64,000 nucleotides of DNA from Kibdelosporangium persicum (lineage in GTDB: Bacteria; Actinomycetota; Actinomycetes; Mycobacteriales; Pseudonocardiaceae): positions 124,001-188,000 of the forward strand of contig NZ_JAAATY010000005.1 of the NCBI RefSeq assembly GCF_013280595.1, in the 5' to 3' direction. The stretch's first letter is position 1; each line of letters opens with the position of its first letter. The notes beneath the pieces are model-generated. The model searched no databases and was not told the DNA's origin. It saw nothing but the letters and a program-made list of their open reading frames with translations. Of the stretch, positions 15,867 through 23,155 are shown piece by piece. The position numbers and the translations under genes were made by a program.

Positions 15867-16493
15867 ATGATCACTACGTTGCTCGCCCTCGGTGTGGCGT
15901 TATCCGTCACCGCGCCCACGGTGACGGCCGCGGACGACGTCCCGGACGGGCGGGTCACAGTGCACGTCGTGACCGCCAACGGCTCCGGCTGCCCGGCCGG
16001 ATCGACCGAAGTGGCCGTCGCGGACGACAATTCCGAGTTCACCGTCATCCACCGCAGTTACGTCGCGAGGGTCGGCGCCGGTGCGGATCCGACCGACTCC
16101 AGGAAGAACTGCCAGCTCAGTCTGGACGTGCGCGTTCCCGCCGGATTCACCTTCGGGATCGTGCGCGCCGACTACTCCGGCCGGATCAGCCTGGCCGCGG
16201 GTGCCCAGGCCTGGCAGAGCGCGTACTACTACTTCCAGGGCGACTCGAGCACCGACCGCCGTGTCCACCCGTTCACCGGGCCGATGCGCGATCGCTGGGC
16301 CACCACCGACACCACCAACCCGGGCTCGGTGGTCTTCCTGCCCTGCGGCGACAGCCGTTACCTCAACGTCAACACCGCGTTGCAGGTGAGCTCGGGCTCG
16401 TCCAACCCGGAGGCCACGTCGAGCTGGATCTCGATGGACTCACCCGACCGCAATCCCACCGGCCGCTACCGTTTCCTCTGGAAGCGCTGCTGA
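15867..16493 (+). CDS. Secreted DUF4360 protein
   Basis: The ATG at 15867 gives a 208-residue product with a clear signal peptide (to about residue 21, 'TVTAADD'). The mature part follows the DUF4360 pattern: 'VTANGSGCPAGSTEVAVADDNSEFTV' near the start, 'SRKNCQLSLDVRVPAGFTFGI' and a late 'FLWKRC' Cys end, so two disulfides are likely. DUF4360 proteins are small exported proteins of unknown function common in actinomycetes and fungi. It points away from the LPMO gene and shares a 482-bp intergenic region with it. A near-perfect 46-bp hairpin follows the stop codon. Confidence 0.87.
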   Translation: MITTLLALGVALSVTAPTVTAADDVPDGRVTVHVVTANGSGCPAGSTEVAVADDNSEFTVIHRSYVARVGAGADPTDSRKNCQLSLDVRVPAGFTFGIVRADYSGRISLAAGAQAWQSAYYYFQGDSSTDRRVHPFTGPMRDRWATTDTTNPGSVVFLPCGDSRYLNVNTALQVSSGSSNPEATSSWISMDSPDRNPTGRYRFLWKRC

Positions 16494-16515
16494 CCCACGG
16501 GCATGAGCCGGGCCT

Positions 16516-16561
16516 CTCGTGAGTGGTTATCGGGGTTCTAACCCTGATAACCACTCACGAG
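16516..16561. terminator. 46-bp near-perfect hairpin, likely terminator
   Basis: Two 22-nt arms starting CTCGTGAGTGGTTATC pair across a 2-nt centre with a single G-U position. It follows the DUF4360 stop by 22 nt. There is no U tract, yet the stem strength suits a terminator. Arm sequence of this type (GTGAGTGG...CCACTCAC) may also be a dispersed repeat in related genomes. Confidence 0.6.
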
Positions 16562-16644
16562 GGGAACGCCGGGGGTTGGACGGCTGGAGGACGGGTACTC
16601 CCCTGCTGAGAATCCCTTGGCAGCAGGAAACACTGGGAGGACCG

Positions 16645-16881
16645 TTGTCCCAAACAGCCAGCCCGCAATCGGTCACCGGCGCCCGGGTATGCACCATCAT
16701 CTCGTTCGTGCTGTCCGCGGTCGCGGTGTTCTTCTACCCCATCATCTTCGGCCTGCTGGCGATCGTGCTCTCCATCGTCGGCTTCAGCATGGGTGACAGA
16801 AGCCTCGGCAAGTGGGCGATAGCCGTGTCCGTCCTGGCGACGGTGCTCGGGTTCGTCCTGGGTTATCTCGCCGTGAGTTGA
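16645..16881 (+). CDS. Small two-helix membrane protein
   Basis: A 78-residue protein starting at TTG 16645, preceded by GGGAGG 5 nt upstream; earlier in-frame codons have no ribosome binding site and overlap the hairpin. It has a short polar start ('SQTASPQSVTGARV') and two hydrophobic segments (about 18-40 and 55-77) separated by 'SMGDRSLGKW', the DUF4190-like pattern of small actinomycete membrane proteins. Function unknown. A terminator follows directly. Confidence 0.65.
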   Translation: MSQTASPQSVTGARVCTIISFVLSAVAVFFYPIIFGLLAIVLSIVGFSMGDRSLGKWAIAVSVLATVLGFVLGYLAVS

Positions 16882-16897
16882 CGCCGGCCGCGTGTGC

Positions 16898-16925
16898 ACC
16901 CCCTTTCCGCTTGCGGGAAGGGGGT
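16898..16925. terminator. Bidirectional intrinsic terminator
   Basis: A 13-bp stem with one G-U pair (ACCCCCTTTCCGC with GCGGGAAGGGGGT) and a 2-nt TT centre, followed by TT on the plus strand. It lies between the small membrane protein gene and the convergent response regulator gene. Confidence 0.75.
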
Positions 16926-16936
16926 TTCGCGCTCGT

Positions 16937-17575
16937 TCAGCCGGTCAGTCCCCTTCGGAAGGCGTACGTGACCGCTTGGGCCCGGTCCCGCACGCCGATC
17001 TTGGCGAAGAGGTTGTTGATGTGGGTCTTCACGGTCGCTTCGGTGATCACCAGATTCGCGGCGATCTCGGTGTTCGACCGGCCTTCGGCGATCAGGCGCA
17101 ACACGTCCGCTTCGCGCGGCGTCAGGCCGTCCGGCAAGGCGTGCGCCGGCACCGGCCTGCTGGTCACGGTCTCGGCCAGACGCCGTTGGATGGCCGGGTC
17201 GAACTGGGCTTCGCCACGCCGGACCGCGGCGATCGCCTCGGCGATCTCGCCTGCCCGCGCGTCCTTGGTGAGGTAACCACGGGCACCGGCGCGTAGTGCC
17301 GCGAAGACGGACTCGTCGTCGGAGTACGTGGTGAGCACGACCACCTGGGTGCCGGGATGTTCGGCACGAACCCGCCTTGTCGCCTCCACACCGTCCATTT
17401 TGGGCATTCGCAGGTCCATCAGCACGACGTCCGGCCGTTCGGCGGCGACCATCCGCAGCGCCTCCGCACCATTGGCCGCGGCGCCGACGACTTCGATGTC
17501 CGGCAACAGCCGCAACAACAGGACGAGGCCTTCACGGACGACAGTCTGGTCGTCCACCACGATCACCCGCGTCAT
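16937..17575 (-). CDS. NarL/LuxR-type response regulator
   Basis: The 212-residue protein has a receiver domain with the acidic pocket 'VVDDQ', phospho-acceptor Asp54 in 'VLMDLRMPKMDG', Thr in 'VLTTYSDD' and Lys in 'GYLTKDA', followed by a LuxR-type helix-turn-helix ('LTPREADVLRLIAEGRSNTEIAANL', 'EATVKTHINNLFAKIGVRDRAQAV'). It is coupled to the histidine kinase gene by an ATGA overlap and is the output of that pair. The likely target is the divergent ABC exporter operon at 18782. Confidence 0.93.
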   Translation of the reverse strand: MTRVIVVDDQTVVREGLVLLLRLLPDIEVVGAAANGAEALRMVAAERPDVVLMDLRMPKMDGVEATRRVRAEHPGTQVVVLTTYSDDESVFAALRAGARGYLTKDARAGEIAEAIAAVRRGEAQFDPAIQRRLAETVTSRPVPAHALPDGLTPREADVLRLIAEGRSNTEIAANLVITEATVKTHINNLFAKIGVRDRAQAVTYAFRRGLTG

Positions 17576-18666
17576 GCCGGCACCCGCAGCCGGACCCGAA
17601 ACCCTTCGGGCACCGGACCGGCGTCGAGTGTGCCGCCGATCAGCTCGGCTCGTTCCCGCATCCCCACCAACCCGTAGCCGTTCCCTGTGGAGGTGACCGT
17701 GTGCCCGCCGGTGTCGCGGACTTCCAGCTCACACCAGTCCCGCGCGCACCGCAAGTCCATCATGACCTCGGCCTCGGGGGCGTGCTTGTGGGCGTTCGTC
17801 AACGCTTCCTGCGCCGTACGGACCACAGCGAGCCACGCCTCCGGAGCCAGCCGACCGGCGTCACCGGTCACTGAGACCTCACACGACCGTCCTGTCGCCG
17901 ACCGGAACTGGTCCGCCAGCAGTTCCAACTGTTCCACCAACGGCGTCTGGTCACCGCGCAGCGCCGAGACCGCTCGTCTGGAGTCCGCCAACCCGGCTCG
18001 GGCGAGGTCGCCGGCCCGGACGACCCGGTCGAGGATCACCTCGCGGTCCCCGCCTTGTTCCAGCAACAGCCGGGCGCCTTCGAGGTGCACGACCTGAGCG
18101 GACAACGAGTGCGCCAGGATGTCGTGGATCTCGCGCGCCAGCCGTTGCCGCTCGCCCAGCACCGCCGTGCGCGCCTGAGCCTCAGCCACAGCCTTGGTCT
18201 GGTTACGGGTGACCACAAGCTGATTGAGCACGGCGGCGAGGAATCCCGCCCAGCCGAGGGCGAATCCGATCCCGAAGATGGATTGCTGCGGCAAGGACAT
18301 CACCAGCGACGTGCCGACGAACCCCGCTGTCGTGACCGCGGTGAGCACCATCGCGTGCCAGAGCCGGACCCGGAACGGCGCGAGCCAGACCGCGAGGAAG
18401 AACAGGCTCGTCCCGGAGAACTCGGTGTGCAGATGCAGGATCAGACCGAACGCGACGGTCGTCGCGAGCAACCAGATGCCGACGATCTCCCAACGGTAGA
18501 CGGCGTAACCGGACGCCAGCGCCGCGACATAGAGCACGCCGTCGAGAACCGCCCCGGCCCAGCCGTGTTCTGATGCCGAAGCGATCACGGTCCACAGCAG
18601 GGTCGAGCCCAGGTAAAGCACGGCCAAGGCCCATACGCCGTAACGCCATCTACCCACGCCGGTCAC
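17572..18666 (-). CDS. NarL-system sensor histidine kinase
   Basis: About 364 residues from the GTG at 18666, which has GGAGGT just upstream. Six or so membrane helices in the first 190 residues form the sensor; the HisKA_3 dimerisation domain carries the phospho-acceptor His in 'LAREIHDILAHSLSAQ', and the ATPase domain follows ('QEALTNAHKHAPEAEV', 'GYGLVGMRERAELIGG'). It has almost no extracytoplasmic loop, as in intramembrane-sensing kinases that detect membrane-active compounds. It overlaps the regulator gene by 4 nt. The adjacent ABC exporter supports a role in export of, or resistance to, such compounds. Confidence 0.92.
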   Translation of the reverse strand: MTGVGRWRYGVWALAVLYLGSTLLWTVIASASEHGWAGAVLDGVLYVAALASGYAVYRWEIVGIWLLATTVAFGLILHLHTEFSGTSLFFLAVWLAPFRVRLWHAMVLTAVTTAGFVGTSLVMSLPQQSIFGIGFALGWAGFLAAVLNQLVVTRNQTKAVAEAQARTAVLGERQRLAREIHDILAHSLSAQVVHLEGARLLLEQGGDREVILDRVVRAGDLARAGLADSRRAVSALRGDQTPLVEQLELLADQFRSATGRSCEVSVTGDAGRLAPEAWLAVVRTAQEALTNAHKHAPEAEVMMDLRCARDWCELEVRDTGGHTVTSTGNGYGLVGMRERAELIGGTLDAGPVPEGFRVRLRVPA

Positions 18667-18781
18667 GGTACCTCCGTTCCCAGACCGGCACCTCCACCCG
18701 TGGCTGGAGCTGTCTCCACCCCGGCAAGACCCAGCCGCGGGCCGATGACCTGGGCATTCGTCTGCGGCAAGGTTCACAACC

Positions 18782-19465
18782 GTGATAACAGTGGAGAAGC
18801 TGAGCAAGCGGTTCGGCGACGTCCTCGCCGTGCGGGACCTGTCGTTCACGGTGGCGCCGGGTGCCGTCACCGGTTTCCTGGGACCGAACGGTGCGGGCAA
18901 GACGACGACCTTGCGGATGATCCTTGGCCTGGTCAGCCCGACCTCGGGCACGGCGACCATCGACGGCAGTCAGTACGTGGACCTGCCCGAGCCCGTGAGA
19001 TCGGTCGGTGCCGTCCTTGAGTCGACCGCGTTCCATCCAGGCCATACCGCCCGCACCCATCTGCGGGTGCTGGCGACGGCCGCCGGGATCGCACGGGATC
19101 GCGTGCACGAGGTGCTGGCTCTGGTGGACCTGGACCACGCGGCGGCACGCCGGATCGGTGGTTTCTCGCTGGGGATGCGGCAGCGGCTGGCCATCGCGTC
19201 GGCTCTGCTGGGTGATCCGGACGTGCTGATCCTCGACGAGCCCGCCAACGGCCTCGATCCCGAAGGCATCCACTGGCTGCGCGGGTTCCTGCGCGCCCTC
19301 GCGGTGGACGGTCGCACGGTCCTGGTGTCGAGCCATGTCCTGACCGAGATGGCCAAGACCGCCGACCACGTGGTCATCATCAACCACGGCAGGCTGCTCG
19401 CGTCCGGCCCGACGGCCGAGTTCGGCAGCCTGGAGGACTCCTACCTGGAGCTGGTGCGGTCATGA
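18782..19465 (+). CDS. ABC transporter ATP-binding protein
   Basis: A 227-residue ABC ATPase with Walker A 'GPNGAGKTT', a signature 'FSLGMRQRL', Walker B 'VLILDEPANGLD' and the switch His in 'LVSSH'. The lack of a Q-loop-linked importer domain and the adjacent single permease gene mark an exporter of the DrrA/CcmA-like type. It starts at GTG and its stop overlaps the permease start (ATGA). It is divergent from the kinase-regulator pair with 115 bp between, where the control region should lie. Confidence 0.93.
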   Translation: MITVEKLSKRFGDVLAVRDLSFTVAPGAVTGFLGPNGAGKTTTLRMILGLVSPTSGTATIDGSQYVDLPEPVRSVGAVLESTAFHPGHTARTHLRVLATAAGIARDRVHEVLALVDLDHAAARRIGGFSLGMRQRLAIASALLGDPDVLILDEPANGLDPEGIHWLRGFLRALAVDGRTVLVSSHVLTEMAKTADHVVIINHGRLLASGPTAEFGSLEDSYLELVRS

Positions 19466-20214
19466 CAAATCTGATCAGGGCCGAACTGTTGCGGGTCACC
19501 AGGTCCATGTGGCTGGTCGCGGCGATCGCGGTGGTGGCGTGCGTCGGGTGGGGTGTGCTGCAGGTTGTCGTGTTCATGACGCCGGAGACCGTGAACGAAC
19601 GCTCGGTCAACTCCGCTTACAGCATGGCGCAACAGGGTTACGTGTTCGCGATGATCCTCGGCATCATCGTGGTGACCGGCGAGTACCGGCACCACACGAT
19701 CACGTGGGCGTTCCTCGTCACGCCCCGGCGCGGTCACGTCATCACCGCGAAACTTCTGGCCAGCGGCGTGATCGGCCTTGCCCTGGGGGTGGCCGCGGCC
19801 TTGGTGACGTCACCGGTCGCCGCCGCGCTGCTGTCCTTTTACGACTATCCGGTGTGGACTCCGGACGTACCCTTCGTGCTGCTGGGTTCCGTGGTCAGCA
19901 CAGTCCTGTGGTGCCTGTTCGGTGCGGCGCTGGGGGCGTTGGTCCGCAACATGGTCGCCGCGATCACGGCCGCGTTCGTGTGGTTCTTCTACCTGGAATG
20001 GGCATTGGTCATGCTGGTCCCGGCAGTCGGCCGATGGACTCCGACCGGTGCGGGCAAGGCCGTCAGTGGATGGACCAGGGACGCGCTGTCGTCCGGCCCG
20101 TTCGCGGCCGGAGACCTGTTGCCGATGTGGGCAGGCGGGCTGCTCATGATCTCCTACGCCGTCACCGCGGCCGTCGCGGCAAGGCTGATCAATGTGCGCA
20201 GGGATGTGACGTGA
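19462..20214 (+). CDS. ABC-2-type transporter permease
   Basis: The 250-residue membrane protein has six predicted helices with the typical ABC-2 arrangement: a first helix after 'LLRVTRSMW', a long loop with 'EYRHHTITWAFLVTPRRGHVITAKL' (the coupling region) and later hydrophobic helices. It forms an exporter with the ATPase encoded just upstream (4-nt overlap). A strong terminator follows directly. Confidence 0.9.
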   Translation: MTNLIRAELLRVTRSMWLVAAIAVVACVGWGVLQVVVFMTPETVNERSVNSAYSMAQQGYVFAMILGIIVVTGEYRHHTITWAFLVTPRRGHVITAKLLASGVIGLALGVAAALVTSPVAAALLSFYDYPVWTPDVPFVLLGSVVSTVLWCLFGAALGALVRNMVAAITAAFVWFFYLEWALVMLVPAVGRWTPTGAGKAVSGWTRDALSSGPFAAGDLLPMWAGGLLMISYAVTAAVAARLINVRRDVT

Positions 20215-20243
20215 AAGGAGGGCCTGCGCGGCAGGCCCTCCTT
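20215..20243. terminator. Bidirectional intrinsic terminator
   Basis: A perfect 13-bp stem (AAGGAGGGCCTGC with GCAGGCCCTCCTT) around a 3-nt GCG loop, between the convergent ABC permease gene and the TerD-like gene. It ends in TT in both directions. Confidence 0.85.
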
Positions 20244-20244
20244 G

Positions 20245-22422
20245 CTAGGCGGGAATCAGCTGGTTCAACCGGTCCCTGGTGAACACCTCGGAACCGTCCG
20301 GCAGACCTTCCGGCCGGTCGAGCCCGACGAACACAACCGGCTCGGTCAGCTTGAGGCCCGGTTCCCACATGGTCACCGATCCTGCCTTGGCCGTCAGCAT
20401 GTCGACCAAGTAGGACATGGTCAGGTAGTCGCGTTCGTACAGACCACGCGCCAGAATGGCGGTACTGACCCTGTTGCCCTCCACCACGTTGAAGTTCACC
20501 CTTCCTGACAGGTAGAGGTGCATCCACGTCGCGGACCACTGCCCGTCGCCGTCCCGGGCGAACATGACCGGCAGCGCGACCCGTCCCGAGCCTCGCATGT
20601 CCGAACGCGTCCGCACGGTCCGCGCCTCGAACGGGGCGCCCCGCTGGTCACGCTCCCGCGTCATCCAGCCGAACATCGACTCCTCGACCTGGTCGAACCC
20701 CTCTCCGCTGTAGATGTTCACCTGTGGCACGACAAACGCGGCTTCCACCTTGTCCAGCGTGATGTCGATGAACTCCGTCGCGCCCTTGGCCGCGCCGGTG
20801 ACGTCACCGGAGTAGACCACGCCCTCGGTGCCGTACTTCGTCCACGACACGTGGCCGGCGTACCGGAAGTCCTCGTCGAGCAACAGCGCCGACAAGTCGT
20901 AGTCTGTCCGTTGCTGACGCTGACGCCAGTACGTGAAGAACCGCAGCACGTCACCGTCCACCCGAGTCCGGGTGCCGCGCGGCAGCACGGCGAAACCGTC
21001 CTCTGTGGCCTTGCCCGACAGCGGCAGCGCCACATCGAGCACGGCGGGGTCCACCACGAGCCGCTCGTACGTGGGCACACGCGCCAGCAGTTCGAGGTCC
21101 AGCATGGAGGTCACACGGTGAATCACCTTGCGAGGCAACCGCTTCCTGTTGTCCGTGGCCACCCACGAACGGCGACCGCGCGTCGTGAACACCCGTGCCG
21201 GGTCCGGCGTGCCACGGTTGGCGAAGTGCTCACGCAGCGAGCACAACACGCGACCTGAGACCGACCCGAGCGCGCTCTCGGCACCCGCGAGGATCACCTC
21301 CACGTCGTCCGCGTTGGCCTCGCGCAGCAACCGGTCCAACGACCGCACCAACAGACCCGGCGCGTTCGCCAGAACCGTCGCGGCCCGCACGGCTCCGTCC
21401 GTCATGAACGCCAGCTCGGCACGGCCCGCGAGCGACCGGACCTTCCGCTCGCCACGCGCCACCGCGAAGACGTCCTGCGCGTTCGGGAACCGCGGGTACT
21501 CGTGCGGGTGCAGCAACTCGCCCAGCCGCTTCCACGGCCCGGCGAACCGTGCCACATCCCCGAGCTTCCCGCTGTTGCCCGCGACGACCGCGTCCAGCGC
21601 CGCCAGCATGACACGCCGCTCACGCCGCTTGAAGCTGCGGAACTTGGTCCGCTCCCGCAACGTGACGTCGCCACCGCTGGCCTGGCACGCCACCCGAAGC
21701 ACGTCGGTGACCGTGTCCACGGACACCAACGGCAGTCCGGCCCGCATCCTGACCGCGTTGACCACGGCCCGGTTCTCCCGTACCGGAATGACTTCCGGCT
21801 GCGTGCCCGCCAGGCACGTCTCGGCCAGGTCCGCCAGCACCTGGAGGTCGGCCTCGCCCAGCGGCGTCACGCTGCCCGCGAGGCCGAGGTATGCCCGGCT
21901 GGCCTCTTCCTGGACGGTGCCACCCAGGTGCAGGACGGTCACGCGGTCCTTCACCGAGGGGATCAGCTCGTCGTGCGCGGCCAGCAGTTCCTCGTACGTG
22001 TGCTGGTAGCGGCCGTACCGCGGCAGCTTGAGCAGGTCGACCCATCCGCCCGTGAGGACGTCGACCAGGTCGGCGTCCCTCGGGAACCACTTGCGGCGAG
22101 CCGGAACCAACGCGTCACGCAGGCACTGCACCCAGAACTCCACGGTGTCCGGGACGCCGTCGGGGAAGTTGATGAAGTACGCGTTGTGCGGGACGTTGTC
22201 GCCGACCAGCCCCCGGACCGCGCCGATCACGTCGATGGCGAGGTCCATCGCCGCGCCGGGTTCGAGGGTGGCGACGTACTCGAGCAACTCGCGGCTCGCC
22301 TTGAAGCCGACACCGGCCAGCGCGGCGTCCATCTGCCGCGCCACACCGGCGCCGTCACCGCGCGGGCCCTCGCTTCGCGGGACCCGTAACGTCTTGCTGA
22401 TGAGAACCTTCGGATCGGTCAT
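20245..22422 (-). CDS. Large TerD-like domain protein linked to tRNA array
   Basis: A 725-residue soluble protein. Residues ~470-640 resemble the TerD/TerZ calcium-binding beta-sandwich: 'DYDLSALLLDEDF' (the D-x-D-L-S-A motif), 'GHVSWTKYG', 'YSGDVTGAAKGATEFIDI' and 'VPQVNIYSGEGF'. TerD proteins occur in stress, phage-defence and RNA-repair neighbourhoods. The ~450 residues before it are helical and unrecognised, with a basic patch 'RTKFRSFKRRERRVML' and 'GRRSWVATDNRKRLPRKVIH' that could contact RNA; no catalytic motif was identified. The ATG is preceded by AAGGGGG, which lies in the 21-nt spacer after the last tRNA, so the five tRNAs and this gene probably share one transcript. It may bind, protect or repair tRNA (inference). 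Confidence 0.8.
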   Translation of the reverse strand: MTDPKVLISKTLRVPRSEGPRGDGAGVARQMDAALAGVGFKASRELLEYVATLEPGAAMDLAIDVIGAVRGLVGDNVPHNAYFINFPDGVPDTVEFWVQCLRDALVPARRKWFPRDADLVDVLTGGWVDLLKLPRYGRYQHTYEELLAAHDELIPSVKDRVTVLHLGGTVQEEASRAYLGLAGSVTPLGEADLQVLADLAETCLAGTQPEVIPVRENRAVVNAVRMRAGLPLVSVDTVTDVLRVACQASGGDVTLRERTKFRSFKRRERRVMLAALDAVVAGNSGKLGDVARFAGPWKRLGELLHPHEYPRFPNAQDVFAVARGERKVRSLAGRAELAFMTDGAVRAATVLANAPGLLVRSLDRLLREANADDVEVILAGAESALGSVSGRVLCSLREHFANRGTPDPARVFTTRGRRSWVATDNRKRLPRKVIHRVTSMLDLELLARVPTYERLVVDPAVLDVALPLSGKATEDGFAVLPRGTRTRVDGDVLRFFTYWRQRQQRTDYDLSALLLDEDFRYAGHVSWTKYGTEGVVYSGDVTGAAKGATEFIDITLDKVEAAFVVPQVNIYSGEGFDQVEESMFGWMTRERDQRGAPFEARTVRTRSDMRGSGRVALPVMFARDGDGQWSATWMHLYLSGRVNFNVVEGNRVSTAILARGLYERDYLTMSYLVDMLTAKAGSVTMWEPGLKLTEPVVFVGLDRPEGLPDGSEVFTRDRLNQLIPA

Positions 22423-22443
22423 AGGATCCCCCTTTTACATGCG

Positions 22444-22529
22444 CGGAGGGCGCGCGATTCGAACGCGCGCCGGCATCACACCGGACGACGTTCGGCAACC
22501 GCTGCCTTGCCCGACTCGGCTAGCCTTCC
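22444..22529 (-). tRNA. Type II tRNA-like gene, anticodon loop atypical
   Basis: Acceptor GGAAGGC pairs with GCCCTCC (one A-C mismatch), T arm GCGCG-TTCGAAT-CGCGC is perfect, the D loop keeps GG, and the variable arm is long with a CCGG/CCGG stem, as in Ser and Leu tRNAs. G73 is encoded and CCA is not. The anticodon arm folds only as CAGCG/CGTCG (one mismatch) around a 9-nt loop GTTGCCGAA, so the anticodon is GCC if the central seven are read, which would be Gly on a type II body. Acceptor G1-G2-A3 and G73 resemble tRNA-Ser, so the isotype is open. Confidence 0.6.
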
Positions 22530-22543
22530 AAAGTGGACAGTCT

Positions 22544-22629
22544 TGGTACCCCTGGCAGGAGTCGAACCTGCACGCCCTGACGGGCCCGCGAGTTTGAGTC
22601 GCGTGCGTCTTCCGTTCCGCCACAGGGGC
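22544..22629 (-). tRNA. tRNA-Leu (anticodon CAA)
   Basis: Acceptor GCCCCTG pairs with CAGGGGT (G1-U72), anticodon stem CGCGA/TCGCG holds loop CTCAAAC with U33 and anticodon CAA, a long variable arm GCCC/GGGC is present, and the T arm GCAGG-TTCGACT-CCTGC is perfect. A73 and CCA are encoded, the only member of the array with CCA. It reads UUG. Confidence 0.92.
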
Positions 22630-22640
22630 CTGTCTGCTCG

Positions 22641-22713
22641 CTGCCCGTCGAGGGGTCGAACCTCGGTCTCCGGAGTCAGAGTCCGGCGTCCATGCCTGCT
22701 GGACCAACGGGCA
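22641..22713 (-). tRNA. tRNA-Gln (anticodon CUG)
   Basis: Acceptor TGCCCGT pairs perfectly with ACGGGCA; the U1-A72 pair and G73 are identity features of bacterial tRNA-Gln. D stem GTCC/GGAC, anticodon stem CCGGA/TCCGG with loop CTCTGAC (U33, anticodon CUG) and T arm CGAGG-TTCGACC-CCTCG are all canonical. CCA is not encoded. It reads CAG. Confidence 0.9.
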
Positions 22714-22718
22714 CTGCG

Positions 22719-22790
22719 TGTGAGCGGCGGGACTCGAACCCGCATCGTGTGCATGGCGAGCACACATCCTGGCCTTGGGAAGACGCCCAC
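22719..22790 (-). tRNA. tRNA with anticodon GCC and C33 (Gly-like)
   Basis: Acceptor GTGGGCG pairs with CGCTCAC (one G-U), T arm GCGGG-TTCGAGT-CCCGC is perfect, and the D loop keeps GG. The anticodon stem TGTGC/GCACA holds loop TCGCCAT: anticodon GCC (Gly), but position 33 is C, not the near-universal U, and the stem can extend to 6 bp. The D stem is weak. A73; CCA not encoded. Either a low-activity tRNA-Gly or a tRNA-like decoy. Confidence 0.65.
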
Positions 22791-22804
22791 AGTGTTTTCC
22801 ACTC

Positions 22805-22879
22805 GGAACGGCCGACGGGAATCGAACCCGTTTCTCCAGGGTGGAAGCCTGGCGTGTTCACCGCGTACACCACGACCGC
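22805..22879 (-). tRNA. tRNA-Gly (anticodon UCC)
   Basis: First tRNA of the array. Acceptor GCGGTCG pairs with CGGCCGT (two G-U), D stem GTGT/ACAC, anticodon stem CCAGG/CCTGG with loop CTTCCAC (U33, anticodon UCC), 4-nt variable loop AGAA, T arm ACGGG-TTCGATT-CCCGT. U73 and the two C of CCA are encoded but not the A. It reads GGA and GGG. Confidence 0.85.
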
Positions 22880-22967
22880 ATTGTGTTTTTCGAAATGACC
22901 CCGGACCACGGTTTCCGGAGGCTGCGCCGCTTCCGTAAGATCACCGGCCCGATTTGCTCCGCACAGC

Positions 22968-23003
22968 AAAAACCGCCCTGATCGGATGGTGTCCGATGGG
23001 CGG
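22968..23003 (-). terminator. Intrinsic terminator/attenuator before tRNA array
   Basis: On the minus strand CCGCCC-A-TCGGA-CACCA-TCCGA-TCA-GGGCGG is followed by TTTTT. It lies 26 nt after the leader ORF stop and 88 nt before the first tRNA, in the position of a transcription attenuator. The 5' arm could alternatively pair with GGTGGGGGC inside the leader ORF. Confidence 0.8.
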
Positions 23004-23043
23004 CTCCCGTGGCGTGACAAGGACTTATGTCACGGCGGGGAGC
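23003..23043 (-). promoter_or_regulatory. Hairpin spanning leader ORF stop codon
   Basis: GCTCCC pairs with GGGAGC and, inside it, GTGACA pairs with TGTCAC around an 8-nt loop. The structure includes the leader stop codon and touches the first base of the terminator, so a ribosome finishing the leader would block it. Confidence 0.55.
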
Positions 23044-23125
23044 TCGCACCACTGCGCCGGCCCCCACCTAGCAAGGCGAGCGCGCACGACTGGGCGAGGT
23101 GTCCCCGCTGTCGCGTGTTCGCCAT
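23030..23125 (-). CDS. 31-residue leader peptide of tRNA/TerD operon
   Basis: An AAGGAG ribosome binding site stands 7 nt before the ATG. The peptide 'MANTRQRGHLAQSCALALL' continues with 'GGGRRSGASSPP'. It has no signal or fold features and sits between a promoter-like sequence and an intrinsic terminator. Its codons include CAG at positions 6 and 12, TTG at 18, CTA at 19, and GGT, GGG, GGC at 20-22 besides GGA at 8: these are the codons read by the Gln-CUG, Leu-CAA, Gly-UCC and GCC-anticodon tRNAs of the array downstream. This is the layout of a ribosome-stalling attenuator leader. Translation itself is not proven. Confidence 0.6.
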   Translation of the reverse strand: MANTRQRGHLAQSCALALLGGGRRSGASSPP

Positions 23126-23155
23126 GACTGCTCTCCTTGCTCGGTGTGTGGTCAA

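Noticed and set aside
22881-22967. Possible independent promoter directly before the first tRNA
   Set aside because: No pair of -35/-10 elements at proper spacing was found, although one cannot be excluded; the upstream promoter and attenuator explain the layout better.
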